From Lachnospiraceae bacterium (GTDB lineage Bacteria > Bacillota > Clostridia > Lachnospirales > Lachnospiraceae), in contig FZRB01000021.1 of the NCBI GenBank assembly GCA_900199595.1, positions 17,668-81,667 of the forward strand: 64,000 bases of DNA, written 5' to 3'. This document shows, piece by piece, positions 18,495 through 27,628 of this stretch. The position numbers were made by a program, and so were the translations under genes. A model generated the notes under the pieces. The model was not told where the DNA came from. It made no database searches and worked only from the letters and a program-made list of their open reading frames with translations. Numbering within the stretch: position 1 is the stretch's first letter; each line of letters opens with the position of its first letter.

Positions 18495-19385
18495 ATGTGG
18501 ACAAGGAAAGAACTTAAAGAAAAAGGAAAGCTTTGCTTTAAAAGGAATTATTGGAAATGTGTTCTGGTAGCGTTGATCATATCCTTCATAGCAGGAGGAA
18601 GCGGAGGCTTCTCCGGAGGAACCGGTTCAAGTTCATTTACGAGCCTTGGAAACAGATTCAGTAAAAATTCAAAAGTAGAATCTATTGAAGGTGATAAGGA
18701 TGAAACAGGTCTCATTGGCGAAGTAGAAGGTGAAACAGCTTCTGATAAAGGTTCAGATGAATCCGAAGGAATTGAATTTAGTGTAGATGCAGACAGCCCT
18801 GAAGAACTTGCTGATCAGATAAATGAGAAGCTTGACAACATGGAGCCTTCAGATAAGACAGCAATGATCGTATCTATGGTAGTAGTATTCATAGTAGTAT
18901 TCTTAGTAGTTTTTGTATTCGTATTTGCATTCAGTGCATTTATCATTAACCCGATAATGGTTGGCTGCGACAGATTCTTCTTCAAGAATCTTGACGAACC
19001 GGCAAACTTCTCAAATATAGTTCATGCATTTGATCATAACTATATGAATACAGTTAAGACAATGTTCTGCAAAGATATCTTCACAGTACTCTGGTCAATG
19101 CTGTTCATCATTCCTGGTATCATCAAGAGCTATGAATACAGAATGATTCCATATATTCTTGCTGATAATCCTGATATGGACAGAAAAGCAGTATTCGCAC
19201 TTAGCAAAGAGCTTATGACAGGAAATAAGTGGAAAGCATTCGTACTTGACCTTTCATTCATAGGTTGGGAGTTACTTTCAATCCTTACATGTGGTATACT
19301 GTCAGTGTTCTATGTAAATCCATATATCTTCTCAACAAATGCAGCACTTTATGAGAAGCTTAGATATGGAAATGCAGCACAGTAA
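18495..19385 (+). CDS. DUF975 family membrane protein
   Basis: A 296-residue integral membrane protein of unknown role. The start MWTRKELKEKGKLCFKRNYWKCVLVALI is the hallmark of DUF975. A hydrophilic acidic loop (about 50-120) is inserted after the first membrane segment. Three or more membrane helices follow (about 125-155, 200-215, 255-285), with the family pattern IIPGIIKSYEYRMIPYILADNP. It is preceded by a ~250-nt gap with a possible structured leader and is not obviously linked in function to iorAB or the two-component pair downstream. Confidence 0.85.
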   Translation: MWTRKELKEKGKLCFKRNYWKCVLVALIISFIAGGSGGFSGGTGSSSFTSLGNRFSKNSKVESIEGDKDETGLIGEVEGETASDKGSDESEGIEFSVDADSPEELADQINEKLDNMEPSDKTAMIVSMVVVFIVVFLVVFVFVFAFSAFIINPIMVGCDRFFFKNLDEPANFSNIVHAFDHNYMNTVKTMFCKDIFTVLWSMLFIIPGIIKSYEYRMIPYILADNPDMDRKAVFALSKELMTGNKWKAFVLDLSFIGWELLSILTCGILSVFYVNPYIFSTNAALYEKLRYGNAAQ

Positions 19386-19397
19386 ATAATAAGACAT

Positions 19398-19491
19398 CAG
19401 TCTTCCTGGAATATAAAGAAAGCAATAAATAAATGAAGGACAGCCTTCCTGGAAAAAGATAACGAGCCTTCCCCTTTTGGGGAAGGTGTCG
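19398..19491. repeat. Two CAGYCTTCCTGGAA repeats and CCTTCCCC hairpin (copy c)
   Basis: CAGTCTTCCTGGAA and CAGCCTTCCTGGAA begin near 19399 and 19441, and are followed by GAGCCTTCCCCTTTTGGGGAAGGTGTCG (19464-19491). The last is the hairpin core of the GGAAGnTG leader family. It fills most of the 142-nt gap before the response regulator at 19528. Confidence 0.6.
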
Positions 19492-19527
19492 TTTGCTTTT
19501 CAAAATATATTAATTAAGGGGAAAAAC

Positions 19528-20211
19528 ATGAACTACAAAATCTTAGTAGCAGATGATGAGGATGAGATAAGAAGTCTTCTTAAGCTTTATCTGGAAAATG
19601 AAGGTTACACAGTAATCGAAGCAAAGGATGGTGCAGAAGCAGTATTATTTCTTAAGGAGAAGAAACCGGATCTCTGTATACTTGATATAATGATGCCGAA
19701 ACTGGATGGATATCAGGTGCTCAGAAAGCTGAGAGAGGACAGTAATATACCTGTTATTATACTTTCAGCTAAAAGTGCTGATTCGGAAAAAATACTTGGT
19801 CTTAATCTCGGGGCAGATGATTATCTGGCTAAACCATTTAATCCTCTGGAGGCAGTTGCCAGAGTTAATTCAAATATTAGAAGATTTTACAGCCTTGGTG
19901 CCAGCGAAGTAAAGAGGGAAACCTTGAAGGTAAGAGACCTGGTACTTGATCCGGAGTCCTGTACACTAACAAAGGGAGGAGAAGTCATCGAACTTACCTC
20001 TGTCGAGTATAAGATAATGGAGCTTTTCATGACTTATCCCGGAAAGGTTTTCACCAAGCAGCAGATTTATGAATATGGCTGGGGAGAGGATTACATTATA
20101 GCTGATAACAACATAATGGTTTGTATCAGCAAGCTTCGTTCGAAGCTGTCAGATGACCAGTCAGAATACATCAAGACCATGAGAGGTCTGGGCTACCGCC
20201 TGGAGAAATAA
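19528..20211 (+). CDS. OmpR/VanR-family response regulator
   Basis: A 227-residue transcription regulator with receiver (1-115; DDEDE, CILDIMMPKLDG with Asp about 52, ILSAKS, LAKPF) and OmpR winged helix (about 130-225; VIELTSVEYKIMELFM, QIYEYGWG, NNIMVCISKLRSKL). GGGG before the ATG at 19528 fixes the start; an upstream in-frame start (19477) runs through the repeat and lacks a ribosome site. The cognate kinase begins 7 nt after the stop. The nearby targets are unknown. Confidence 0.9.
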   Translation: MNYKILVADDEDEIRSLLKLYLENEGYTVIEAKDGAEAVLFLKEKKPDLCILDIMMPKLDGYQVLRKLREDSNIPVIILSAKSADSEKILGLNLGADDYLAKPFNPLEAVARVNSNIRRFYSLGASEVKRETLKVRDLVLDPESCTLTKGGEVIELTSVEYKIMELFMTYPGKVFTKQQIYEYGWGEDYIIADNNIMVCISKLRSKLSDDQSEYIKTMRGLGYRLEK

Positions 20212-20218
20212 TAATTAT

Positions 20219-21409
20219 ATGAATGAATATAAAAATCTTCGAGCTTTCTTAATAAAAAGATTCCTGCTTACCATCGCATTTGTGGGCATCAACGAATATG
20301 CCGTTCTGTACATTGTGAACAGAACGTTTATCCCTGTTGTCATGAGTCTGTTTTTTCATGGAGAAAGTGTTGAAGAGGTTGGTATAGCCGGAATTATATT
20401 TGCAATTATTTCAATTCTTGTGACTCTTATTCTGGAACTGGTCAAGTTTCTGGTTCCTGATGGCATGAAGCTTACGGTGAACACGCTCATAAATGCGCTG
20501 AAAAGCAGCGTAGGAACTAAGATTCTCGGAAGTCCTAAAGAATTTGCAAAGCTAAATGCGTCGCAGGAGGTTCTGCTTTCTGTATTTTTTATAGCAATCC
20601 TTATTATTATCCTGATTCCCTATGCAATAGGAGCGTATTATTTTGCCAGAAAGATTATTGTTGAAGTAAAGAAAATTGAGGAAGAGGATCTGGCTAAGCA
20701 GAAGGAATATGAGAAAAGCAGGAATCTTATGCTTTCTGATATAGCCCATGATCTGAGAACTCCGATTACGACCGTGTCCGGTTATGCCAAGGCTCTGGAA
20801 GACGGCATGGTTTCTGATGACAAGAAGCCGGAGTATCTTGCGGCCATACAGCGGAAGTCTGCAAGGCTTACCGATCTTATCAATCTGCTCTTTGATTATG
20901 TGCGCCTCGACAGTGAAGGCTTTACGCTGACTAAAGAGGATTTTGATATCTGCGAGCTCTGCAGGGAAACAGCTGCATTTATGTATCAGGATATCGAGGA
21001 TGCCGGTATGGAGCTTGAGGTGGATATCCCTGAAAAGATAAAAAAGATCAATGGGGATAAGCTTCAGGTTTCCCGTGTCATAACCAATCTTCTGACAAAT
21101 GCGATCCGCCATAACAAGACCGGTACAAGTATCGGACTCTTCCTCATTATAGAGGATGATGAAACCATAAGGATCATGGTGGCTGATAATGGTGAAAAGA
21201 TAGATGAGGAGTATGCCAAAACCATATTTGAGCCCTTCGTGGTCGGAGATGAGTCCAGAAGCACAAAAGGCGGAACGGGTCTTGGTCTTTCCATCGTTAA
21301 GAAGGTTCTTGATATGCATGAGTGGAAGATCCGTCTCGTGCAGCAGCCCCACACCCGGAAGTATCCTGTTGCAGCAGAGTACAGCAAGATGTTTATGATT
21401 ACTATATAA
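20219..21409 (+). CDS. VanS-like sensor histidine kinase
   Basis: Sensor partner of the preceding regulator, 396 residues. It has two membrane helices (about 14-36 and 115-142) flanking an extracytoplasmic loop of roughly 80 residues. A linker helix and HisKA follow (LSDIAHDLRTPITT, phosphoaccepting His177), then HATPase_c with N box (VITNLLTNAIRHN), DNGEKIDEEYAKTIFEPF and GGTGLGLSIVKK. The ligand is unknown. The gene is co-transcribed with the regulator. A tandem duplication and terminator follow. Confidence 0.9.
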   Translation: MNEYKNLRAFLIKRFLLTIAFVGINEYAVLYIVNRTFIPVVMSLFFHGESVEEVGIAGIIFAIISILVTLILELVKFLVPDGMKLTVNTLINALKSSVGTKILGSPKEFAKLNASQEVLLSVFFIAILIIILIPYAIGAYYFARKIIVEVKKIEEEDLAKQKEYEKSRNLMLSDIAHDLRTPITTVSGYAKALEDGMVSDDKKPEYLAAIQRKSARLTDLINLLFDYVRLDSEGFTLTKEDFDICELCRETAAFMYQDIEDAGMELEVDIPEKIKKINGDKLQVSRVITNLLTNAIRHNKTGTSIGLFLIIEDDETIRIMVADNGEKIDEEYAKTIFEPFVVGDESRSTKGGTGLGLSIVKKVLDMHEWKIRLVQQPHTRKYPVAAEYSKMFMITI

Positions 21410-21440
21410 CAACCTCATCAGGTTATTATTTAATATTGAT

Positions 21441-21484
21441 AATAGATTTCTTTACTGCATTAAATAGATTTCTTTACTGCATTA
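21441..21484. repeat. 22-bp tandem duplication
   Basis: AATAGATTTCTTTACTGCAT plus TA occurs twice head to tail (21441-21462, 21463-21484) in the non-coding gap after the kinase gene. It looks like a recent slippage or duplication event. Confidence 0.8.
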
Positions 21485-21529
21485 AAGCGTTGACGCAACA
21501 TCTTTTTTGAGTTAAACTACAAAAAGTGG

Positions 21530-21573
21530 CCTTGTATAGCATGTATCATACAATCGCTATACAAGGTTTTTTT
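21530..21573. terminator. Rho-independent terminator
   Basis: An 11-bp perfect stem, CCTTGTATAGC (21530-21540) with GCTATACAAGG (21556-21566), followed by a run of seven T. It ends the two-component operon. Confidence 0.9.
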
Positions 21574-21626
21574 CGAAAGAAAATTAAAGTACGATAAATA
21601 AAAATACATTTTTGGAGGATTTAAAA

Positions 21627-23270
21627 ATGCCAATAACACAATTATTAGAAAGAAATGCCCGCGAGTACGCAAATGACGTTGCTCTCGTGGAAGTAAATCC
21701 TGCTATCACAGAGGTAAGAAGAGTGACCTGGAGAGAGTATGAACTGATGGAGCCAAATCCAAAGGCACCTTACAGAAGAGAGATAACCTGGTCAGTTTTT
21801 AATGAAAAAGCAAACCGTTTTGCAAATGTGCTCCTCAGCAGAGGTATCAAGAAGAATGATAAGGTCGGAATCCTGCTGATGAACTGCCTTGAGTGGCTGC
21901 CTATTTATTTTGGTATCCTGAAGACAGGTGCCCTGGCAGTGCCTCTTAACTTCAGATATGATGCTGACGAGATAGAGTACTGTGTAGATCTTGCAGATGT
22001 GGATATCCTGGTGTTTGGTCCTGAATTCATCGGACGTGTTGAAGAAATAGCTGAGAAGATATCAAAGAACAGACTCCTTTTCTATGTAGGTGAGAACTGT
22101 CCTTCATTTGCTGAGGATTATAATGAGATGGTTGCCAACTCAAGCTCCATCACACCTGATATAGAGATAACAGATGAGGATTACGGCGCAATTTATTTTT
22201 CTTCAGGAACTACAGGCTTTCCGAAGGCTATCCTTCATAAGCATCAGTCCCTGATGCACAGTGCTAAGGTTGAACAGGCACACCACGGACAGACAAAGGA
22301 TGACGTATTCCTTTGTATCCCGCCGCTTTACCACACAGGAGCTAAGATGCACTGGTTCGGTTCACTTATTTCCGGAGGAAAGGCTGTTCTTCTCAAAGGA
22401 ACAAAGCCTGAATATATATTAGATACAGTCAGCAGAGAAAAATGTACCATAGTCTGGCTGCTTGTTCCGTGGGCACAGGATCTTCTGATCTCCCTTGAGG
22501 ACGGCAAGCTGAACAAAGCAGATTATGAACTGGATCAGTGGAGACTTATGCATATAGGCGCTCAGCCTGTACCGGCAAGTCTTATCACCAGATGGAAGGA
22601 AGTATTTCCGAATCATGATTATGATACCAATTATGGTCTTTCAGAATCCATCGGTCCTGGCTGCGTGCATCTCGGCGTAGAAAATATCGACCATGTTGGA
22701 GCTATCGGAGTACCGGGATACGGCTGGGAGTGCAAGATAGTAACTGAAGAGGGTGCAGTAGTTGACAAGACAGACTCTGATTCAGTAGGTGAACTCTGTG
22801 TTAAGGGTCCGGGTGTCATGACCTGCTACTATAAAAATGAAGAGGCTACAAATGAATGTCTGAAGGATGGCTGGCTTTATACAGGAGATATGGCTAAGTA
22901 TGATGAGGACGGATTTATCTGGCTTGTTGACCGTAAGAAGGACGTTATAATAAGTGGTGGTGAGAATATCTATCCGGTTCAGATAGAAAGCTTCATTATG
23001 AAAAACAGAAAGGTTCAGGATGTTGCCGTAATAGGAACACCTGACGCTAGACTGGGTGAGATATCAACAGCGATCATCCAGCTTAAGGATGGAGAAGAGG
23101 CAACAGAGGAAGAGATGAACAGCTTCTGTCTTGAGCTTCCACGTTATAAGCGTCCAAGACAGATTATATTTGCAGAGGTTCCTCGAAATGCAACAGGCAA
23201 GATCGAGAAGCCTGCTTTAAGAGAAAAGTATGGCGCAGCCAATCTCGTAGATAGAGAAAACCGCAGATAA
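21627..23270 (+). CDS. AMP-forming acyl-CoA synthetase (class I adenylate-forming enzyme)
   Basis: Activates a carboxylic acid as acyl-AMP and then acyl-CoA. It is 547 residues. ANL-superfamily motifs: IYFSSGTTGFPKAILHKH (P-loop), NYGLSES (A5), LYTGDMAKYDEDGFIWLVDRKKD (A7/A8), ISGGENIYPVQIE, and the C-terminal NATGKIEKPALR with the adenylation Lys. The overall type suggests a medium/long-chain or aryl acid substrate; a link to arylacetate metabolism by IorAB 3 kb upstream is only a guess. The start at 21627 follows GGAGG (21614-21618); a TTG 15 bases earlier overlaps that site. Confidence 0.9.
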   Translation: MPITQLLERNAREYANDVALVEVNPAITEVRRVTWREYELMEPNPKAPYRREITWSVFNEKANRFANVLLSRGIKKNDKVGILLMNCLEWLPIYFGILKTGALAVPLNFRYDADEIEYCVDLADVDILVFGPEFIGRVEEIAEKISKNRLLFYVGENCPSFAEDYNEMVANSSSITPDIEITDEDYGAIYFSSGTTGFPKAILHKHQSLMHSAKVEQAHHGQTKDDVFLCIPPLYHTGAKMHWFGSLISGGKAVLLKGTKPEYILDTVSREKCTIVWLLVPWAQDLLISLEDGKLNKADYELDQWRLMHIGAQPVPASLITRWKEVFPNHDYDTNYGLSESIGPGCVHLGVENIDHVGAIGVPGYGWECKIVTEEGAVVDKTDSDSVGELCVKGPGVMTCYYKNEEATNECLKDGWLYTGDMAKYDEDGFIWLVDRKKDVIISGGENIYPVQIESFIMKNRKVQDVAVIGTPDARLGEISTAIIQLKDGEEATEEEMNSFCLELPRYKRPRQIIFAEVPRNATGKIEKPALREKYGAANLVDRENRR

Positions 23271-23305
23271 AAATATGACAGCACTGGTTCACTAGTGTCA
23301 TATTT
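23271..23305. terminator. Imperfect hairpin after the acyl-CoA synthetase
   Basis: AAATATGA...TCATATTT (23271-23278 with 23298-23305) plus inner CACT/AGTG, with a 3-nt bulge. The T run is short. It has the TGACA...TGTCA core of the recurring family. Confidence 0.55.
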
Positions 23306-23330
23306 GGGTTAAAAGTTGAGGGTTTCGGAT

Positions 23331-24143
23331 ATGAGAAAAATATATAAAAGAATATCAGCCGGCGTTCTGGTGGGGATTCTTTGCTTAAGCCTGTGCGGCT
23401 GTGGCGGCACCTCCGGAATTAAGGGTGACAGTTCTGCAAGTGGTAAAGATGAGACTTCGGCAGGTGCAACTTCAGCATCTGAAGCAGTAGATATATCTTC
23501 AGATGTTGCAACTACGACCATGCTTGGAGAATCTCCGGAATGGATAACCAAGCTTCCTGAGGCTGAAACGGCCAGCCAGCTGTTTGTTGTAGCTAATTAT
23601 GAAGGGACAACTGCGTGGGTTTCTCTGAATGAAAAAGATTCAAACGGAAAATGGCAGATGATCATGAGCACTCCGGGCTTCATAGGTAAGGCCGGGCTGG
23701 GAAAGACCAAGGAAGGTGATGCAATGACGCCTGTTGGTACATTTGGCTTTAATGCAGCCTTTGGTATAGCTCCGGATCCGGGCTGTGCGATTCCGTATAC
23801 ACAGGTGGATGACGATATCTATTGGTCGGGTGATCAGAAGGATGGCATGAAATATAATGAAATGGTAAGTATTAAGGATTACCCTGATCTTGATACCGAA
23901 AACAGTGAACATATCATCGAATATACAAGACAGTATCAATACTGCCTGAACATTGATTACAACAAAGAAGGAACTCCGGGTCTCGGTTCGGCTATATTCC
24001 TTCACTGTTTCGGACCATACAAGCCCTACACCGGGGGCTGTGTGGCCATCCCCGAAAATCAGATGGTTGTAGTTATGAAAAATGTAAAGAAAGACTGCGT
24101 CGTAGTGATTGACACACTTGATAACCTCGGCGGAAGCTTCTAA
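23331..24143 (+). CDS. L,D-transpeptidase-like lipoprotein (YkuD fold)
   Basis: A 270-residue exported protein. The signal ends in LSLCGC (lipobox), followed by a Ser/Ala-rich linker and a YkuD-type catalytic domain (about 85-265). The catalytic segment SAIFLHCFGPYKPYTGGCVAIPE carries His and the nucleophile Cys in TGGCVAIP. GDAMTPVGTFGF is also typical. Such enzymes make 3-3 peptidoglycan cross-links or attach proteins; this COG3786-like branch is little studied. The start at 23331 has TGAGGG upstream; the in-frame TTG at 23316 overlaps that site. It likely forms an operon with the hydrolase and sensor kinase that follow. Confidence 0.83.
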   Translation: MRKIYKRISAGVLVGILCLSLCGCGGTSGIKGDSSASGKDETSAGATSASEAVDISSDVATTTMLGESPEWITKLPEAETASQLFVVANYEGTTAWVSLNEKDSNGKWQMIMSTPGFIGKAGLGKTKEGDAMTPVGTFGFNAAFGIAPDPGCAIPYTQVDDDIYWSGDQKDGMKYNEMVSIKDYPDLDTENSEHIIEYTRQYQYCLNIDYNKEGTPGLGSAIFLHCFGPYKPYTGGCVAIPENQMVVVMKNVKKDCVVVIDTLDNLGGSF

Positions 24144-24154
24144 TAGATTAATAA

Positions 24155-24196
24155 GCCTTCCTCCTCCGGGGGATGTGCCTGAATGGCGTAAGAGGG
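24155..24196 (+). repeat. Degenerate leader repeat (copy d)
   Basis: GCCTTCCTCCTCCGGGGGATG...AGAGGGG is a diverged copy of the CCTTCCCC/GGAAGG leader family. Its end AGAGGGG is the ribosome site for the TTG start at 24203. Confidence 0.45.
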
Positions 24197-24202
24197 GCAT
24201 AA

Positions 24203-25360
24203 TTGAGACATAGAAAGATAAAAAGAATACTTCTATCAGCGGGCATGTCAGCGTGTCTCTTATTATCATGCCTCGCAGGCTCTTCAATTAAGCCTGACGC
24301 CGAAGGAACAGGAGATACCAGGAAGGAATATGAAGACGAGAAGAATACTGCGAAAGCTTACGAACGTACTGCGGAACTTCTTTCGGACCAGATAAGAGAT
24401 ATTAACAGAAAGATAGCTGAGACGACTCTGGAGATTGAGGACTTAAATGGCGAGATAAATGTGCTGGATCTGGAGATAGAGGATGCAGAGAAGCTGTATT
24501 TCGAATACGCCGATGGCATGATCGTTGAAAAGGAAAAAATCAACAAAGTTGTAAAGCTTCTGTATGAGAATTCAGTCAGCGAGGATGAGATAGCTACCAT
24601 ACTCCAGTCGGAAGATATTAGCATGGTTCTGAATCGTGAAGAGTATCTGAATGGAATCAGCAATTATTATAACGAAGCGGTTTCCGAATACAATGATATG
24701 CTGGTTGAAGCTCAGGAAAAAGAGAGTGAACTTAACAATCTTAGACTTGATCGAGAGGCCGAGATAATAGAACTTGAGAAGAAACAGCAGGAAATGAGTG
24801 CTGACATAAAAGAGCTTGGCGAGGTTATGGCAGAAGCGAAGAAGAAGTCTGAGGATGCTCAGGAGCTTGCAAATGCGCTTGCAAAAAAGGTTGCCGAAAT
24901 CGAGGCGCAGGAAAGAGCGGCCCTTTCATCCAGAAAATATGATGGTTCCATGAGTAAGGTTGACTATAGCGGAGATGGGACAAGCTATTATTACGAGGAA
25001 CCTTATCCTTATACTTCAGATGAGCTGCTTCTCATGGCCGGAATCATAGAGGCTGAAGCAGGAAGCGTGAGCTATCCGGGTATGGTGGCGGTAGGAAGTG
25101 TGGTTATGAACAGGGTCAAAAGTCCTGATTTTGGGAATACCATAGCTGGTGTGGTCTATGCACCGTATCAGTTTGAACCGGCAGAAACGGGAAGACTTGC
25201 AATGATTCTTGCTGAAGGTCCTGTGGATTCCTGTATGTCAGTTGCCAAGGAGGTTCTGGAGGGGAAGAGAAATGTGCCGAATCTCTATTTCAAGGCAGCA
25301 TGGTACGCTGAGGAGAATGGTATATCCGGCGTAAATATCGGGGGAAATGTTTTTCATTAG
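24203..25360 (+). CDS. Exported coiled-coil cell wall hydrolase, SleB/CwlJ type
   Basis: A 385-residue exported protein. The N-terminal signal has a possible lipobox LLSC. A long coiled coil follows (about 35-250, heptads rich in Glu/Lys/Leu, like the EnvC/PcsB class), then a Tyr/Ser/Gly linker and a C-terminal Hydrolase_2 domain (about 275-385). The catalytic Glu lies in GIIEAEAGSVSYPGMVAVGSVVMNR, and YAPYQFEP is conserved. The start codon is TTG behind AGAGGGG; the next in-frame Met would cut into the signal. It stands 15 nt before a sensor kinase in the same run of genes, so it could remodel peptidoglycan for the secretion apparatus; that role is inferred. Confidence 0.85.
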   Translation: MRHRKIKRILLSAGMSACLLLSCLAGSSIKPDAEGTGDTRKEYEDEKNTAKAYERTAELLSDQIRDINRKIAETTLEIEDLNGEINVLDLEIEDAEKLYFEYADGMIVEKEKINKVVKLLYENSVSEDEIATILQSEDISMVLNREEYLNGISNYYNEAVSEYNDMLVEAQEKESELNNLRLDREAEIIELEKKQQEMSADIKELGEVMAEAKKKSEDAQELANALAKKVAEIEAQERAALSSRKYDGSMSKVDYSGDGTSYYYEEPYPYTSDELLLMAGIIEAEAGSVSYPGMVAVGSVVMNRVKSPDFGNTIAGVVYAPYQFEPAETGRLAMILAEGPVDSCMSVAKEVLEGKRNVPNLYFKAAWYAEENGISGVNIGGNVFH

Positions 25361-25375
25361 TGGAGTTTTTTAAGT

Positions 25376-26725
25376 ATGAATGAATATGAACCTTATTATT
25401 TAATTTATTTTGCGGTGTTTTTGCAGCTGATAGGACTTACATTTGCTGCATTTGTCGATCCGTACATAAGTAAGAGACATAAGACGGTTATTCTTATAAA
25501 CTGTCTTCTGACCTTTGTTCTTATCGTGCAGAATTATATGGAGTGCAGCTTCAGCCTTCAGCCTACGATGTTTTTTCAGCGTAAGGTGACAGGAATTATC
25601 GGGTATTCCATAAGACCGGTCATTCTGGTGATGTGGCTTTATCTTATCTGCAAAAATCAGAGGCTGATATTTGCCTGGGCACTGGTTATAATAAATGCTC
25701 TGGTCCATCTGACAGCACTTTTTTCAGGGGTATGCTTTACGATCACTCCGGAAAATGTATTTGAGAGAGGTCCGCTTGGTTATACCTGCCATATGATCAG
25801 TGCTGTGCTTCTTGTCTATCTTTTCTGGCTGTCGGCCGATATGTATGTAGAATCGGTTGACAGGAAAATTACAAGCAAGGGAAATGTACAGATAAATGAC
25901 ATATCCCAAGGGCTTTCTTCGGATCAGATGAAACAGGAAATCATGAAATACGGCTATGGTATAGAGGGACTTCTTCCTGTAGCCTGCGTTCTTATCATCA
26001 TAATTTCCGTAATACTGGATTCAAAAATCGTTTTTGATTATGAACCTATAGTTTTTCTGACGATTGCCATTGTAAGCAGTAACCTTTTCTACTATATATG
26101 GCTTCACCTGGGCTTTGTCAAAGAACATGAGCATGACTTACAGGCGCAGCAGAGAATACAGATAATGAAGTCGCAGATACAGCCACATTTTCTGTATAAT
26201 ACTTTATCTACTATACAGGCGCTGTGTCTTACCGATCCCGATAAAGCAGCAGATACAGCAGAAAGATTTGGCACATATCTCAGACAGAATCTGAATTCGC
26301 TGGATCAGTCAGAGCTTATTCCGTTTGAGAAAGAAATGGAGCATACCAGAGTTTATGCGGAAATAGAGCAGATACGTTTTCCGTCTATAGAAGTGACCTA
26401 TGATGTGAAGGAAGTTGAAGATAGTGACCTTGACATTCCTGCACTTACCGTTCAGCCGCTGGTGGAAAATGCAATCCGCCACGGAGTCCGTTCGAAGACT
26501 CAGGGAATAATCCACGTGAGTGCCAGCAAAAAGGAAAGCTTTTACGTGATAACCGTTGAGGATAACGGCCGGGGTTTTGATACAGAAGTACTTAAGAATC
26601 AGGATAATGAACATATAGGTATACAAAATGTAAAGGAACGTCTGGAAAGTCTTTGTAATGGAAAGCTCACTGTAAACAGCAGACCGGGCGAGGGAACAAT
26701 GGTTACCATTCGTATACCGGTTTAG
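25376..26725 (+). CDS. LytS-type sensor histidine kinase
   Basis: A 449-residue sensor. About six to seven membrane helices fill residues 5-245. The His_kinase (PF06580-type) domain follows, with QIQPHFLYNT (His271), and then HATPase_c: PALTVQPLVENAIRHG (N box), VEDNGRGFD and GIQNVKERLESLC. This architecture usually pairs with response regulators encoded next door; here a SARP-like regulator begins 28 nt downstream. The signal is unknown. The gene starts 15 nt after a wall hydrolase, suggesting shared transcription. Confidence 0.9.
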   Translation: MNEYEPYYLIYFAVFLQLIGLTFAAFVDPYISKRHKTVILINCLLTFVLIVQNYMECSFSLQPTMFFQRKVTGIIGYSIRPVILVMWLYLICKNQRLIFAWALVIINALVHLTALFSGVCFTITPENVFERGPLGYTCHMISAVLLVYLFWLSADMYVESVDRKITSKGNVQINDISQGLSSDQMKQEIMKYGYGIEGLLPVACVLIIIISVILDSKIVFDYEPIVFLTIAIVSSNLFYYIWLHLGFVKEHEHDLQAQQRIQIMKSQIQPHFLYNTLSTIQALCLTDPDKAADTAERFGTYLRQNLNSLDQSELIPFEKEMEHTRVYAEIEQIRFPSIEVTYDVKEVEDSDLDIPALTVQPLVENAIRHGVRSKTQGIIHVSASKKESFYVITVEDNGRGFDTEVLKNQDNEHIGIQNVKERLESLCNGKLTVNSRPGEGTMVTIRIPV

Positions 26726-26753
26726 TCTGATTATCTACATGGAAGGAATAAGC

Positions 26754-27557
26754 ATGAGAGCAATTTGCGTTGATGATGAACAGCTGATTCTGAATATGAT
26801 AGTCACCATGTGCCGGGACCTTCCACAGCTTACTGAGGTTCAGGGCTTTTCAGATGTGAATGAGGCTCTTCGCTGGATAGAAAATAACCCCATAGATATA
26901 GCGTTTCTTGATATAGATATGCCTGAGATGAACGGGATTAATCTGGCTATGAATATAAAGAATATCAGTCCTGAGACAGCGATTGTATTTCTTACCGGTT
27001 ATTCTGATTATGCCGTAGAAGCCTTCAAGGTTCATGCCTCGGGATATCTTCTTAAACCTGTCAACAGAGAAAAACTTGAAAATGAAGTGGAGTATGCGCT
27101 CTCACGAAAAAAGTCTGATTCCAGGGAGTTTTCACATATTACCGTAGTAACCTTTGGTGAGTTCGATATATATGTGGATGGAAAGGTCATGAATTTTAAG
27201 AGAGCAAAATCCAAAGAACTCCTTGCTTATCTTATAGACAGAAGAGGCGGAGGAGTATCGAGAGCTACTGCATTTTCTATTCTCTGGGAGGACGAAATCT
27301 ATGACAGGAGCAGGCAGAAGCATGTGGATGTTATTGTAAGAAGTCTCAGAGATACGCTTAAGGAGTATGGGATAGGAGAGATACTGAGTATAGATAAGGG
27401 ACTGATGCGAGTGCTTCCCGAGAAGATAGACTGTGATCTCTATCGATTTATGGATGGTGACATCGAGATAATAAACCGCTATCGCGGAGAATATATGAAT
27501 CAGTACTCATGGGCAGGAACAACAGAGGGCTTCATAACTGCCAGGATGAGTGAATAA
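26754..27557 (+). CDS. SARP-like response regulator 1 (REC + winged helix + truncated BTAD)
   Basis: A 267-residue regulator. The receiver (1-120) has the DD pocket at 7-8, phospho-Asp53 in AFLDIDMP and Lys in LLKPVN. A SARP/AfsR-type winged helix follows (about 135-235; FGEFDIYVDGKVMNFKRAKSKELLAYLID). A short tail (about 240-267) ends in YRGEYMNQYSWAG, like the first helices of a BTAD domain, which otherwise is missing; COG3947-type proteins usually carry a full BTAD. GGAAGGA at 26741-26747 fixes the start at 26754 rather than 26739. It is clearly paralogous to the next two regulators and is the likely partner of the kinase at 25376. Confidence 0.85.
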   Translation: MRAICVDDEQLILNMIVTMCRDLPQLTEVQGFSDVNEALRWIENNPIDIAFLDIDMPEMNGINLAMNIKNISPETAIVFLTGYSDYAVEAFKVHASGYLLKPVNREKLENEVEYALSRKKSDSREFSHITVVTFGEFDIYVDGKVMNFKRAKSKELLAYLIDRRGGGVSRATAFSILWEDEIYDRSRQKHVDVIVRSLRDTLKEYGIGEILSIDKGLMRVLPEKIDCDLYRFMDGDIEIINRYRGEYMNQYSWAGTTEGFITARMSE

Positions 27558-27561
27558 TTTT

Positions 27562-27595
27562 TGTTGGACATCTGTTGGACAGTCTTCATTATAAT
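27562..27595 (+). promoter_or_regulatory. SARP-type promoter, class B, before regulator 2
   Basis: TGTTGGAC (27562-27569), ATC, TGTTGGAC (27573-27580), 9 nt, TATAAT (27590-27595). The repeats have an 11-bp period and no -35 hexamer stands 17 nt before the -10, the pattern of an activator-dependent SARP promoter. It is identical in geometry to 31832-31865. Confidence 0.75.
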
Positions 27596-27628
27596 TCCCT
27601 ACGAAGAATAACATTCCAGGGAGTTGTA

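Noticed and set aside
21490..21517. Promoter TTGACG-N16-TTAAAC driving a small RNA ending at the terminator 21530-21573
   Set aside because: The -10 is weak and the hairpin is well explained as the terminator of the two-component operon.
27575..27628. Extended start of SARP-like regulator 2 at 27575
   Set aside because: It lies upstream of the -10 element at 27590-27595, so it cannot be on that transcript, and it lacks a Shine-Dalgarno; the Met at 27629 has AGGGAG.
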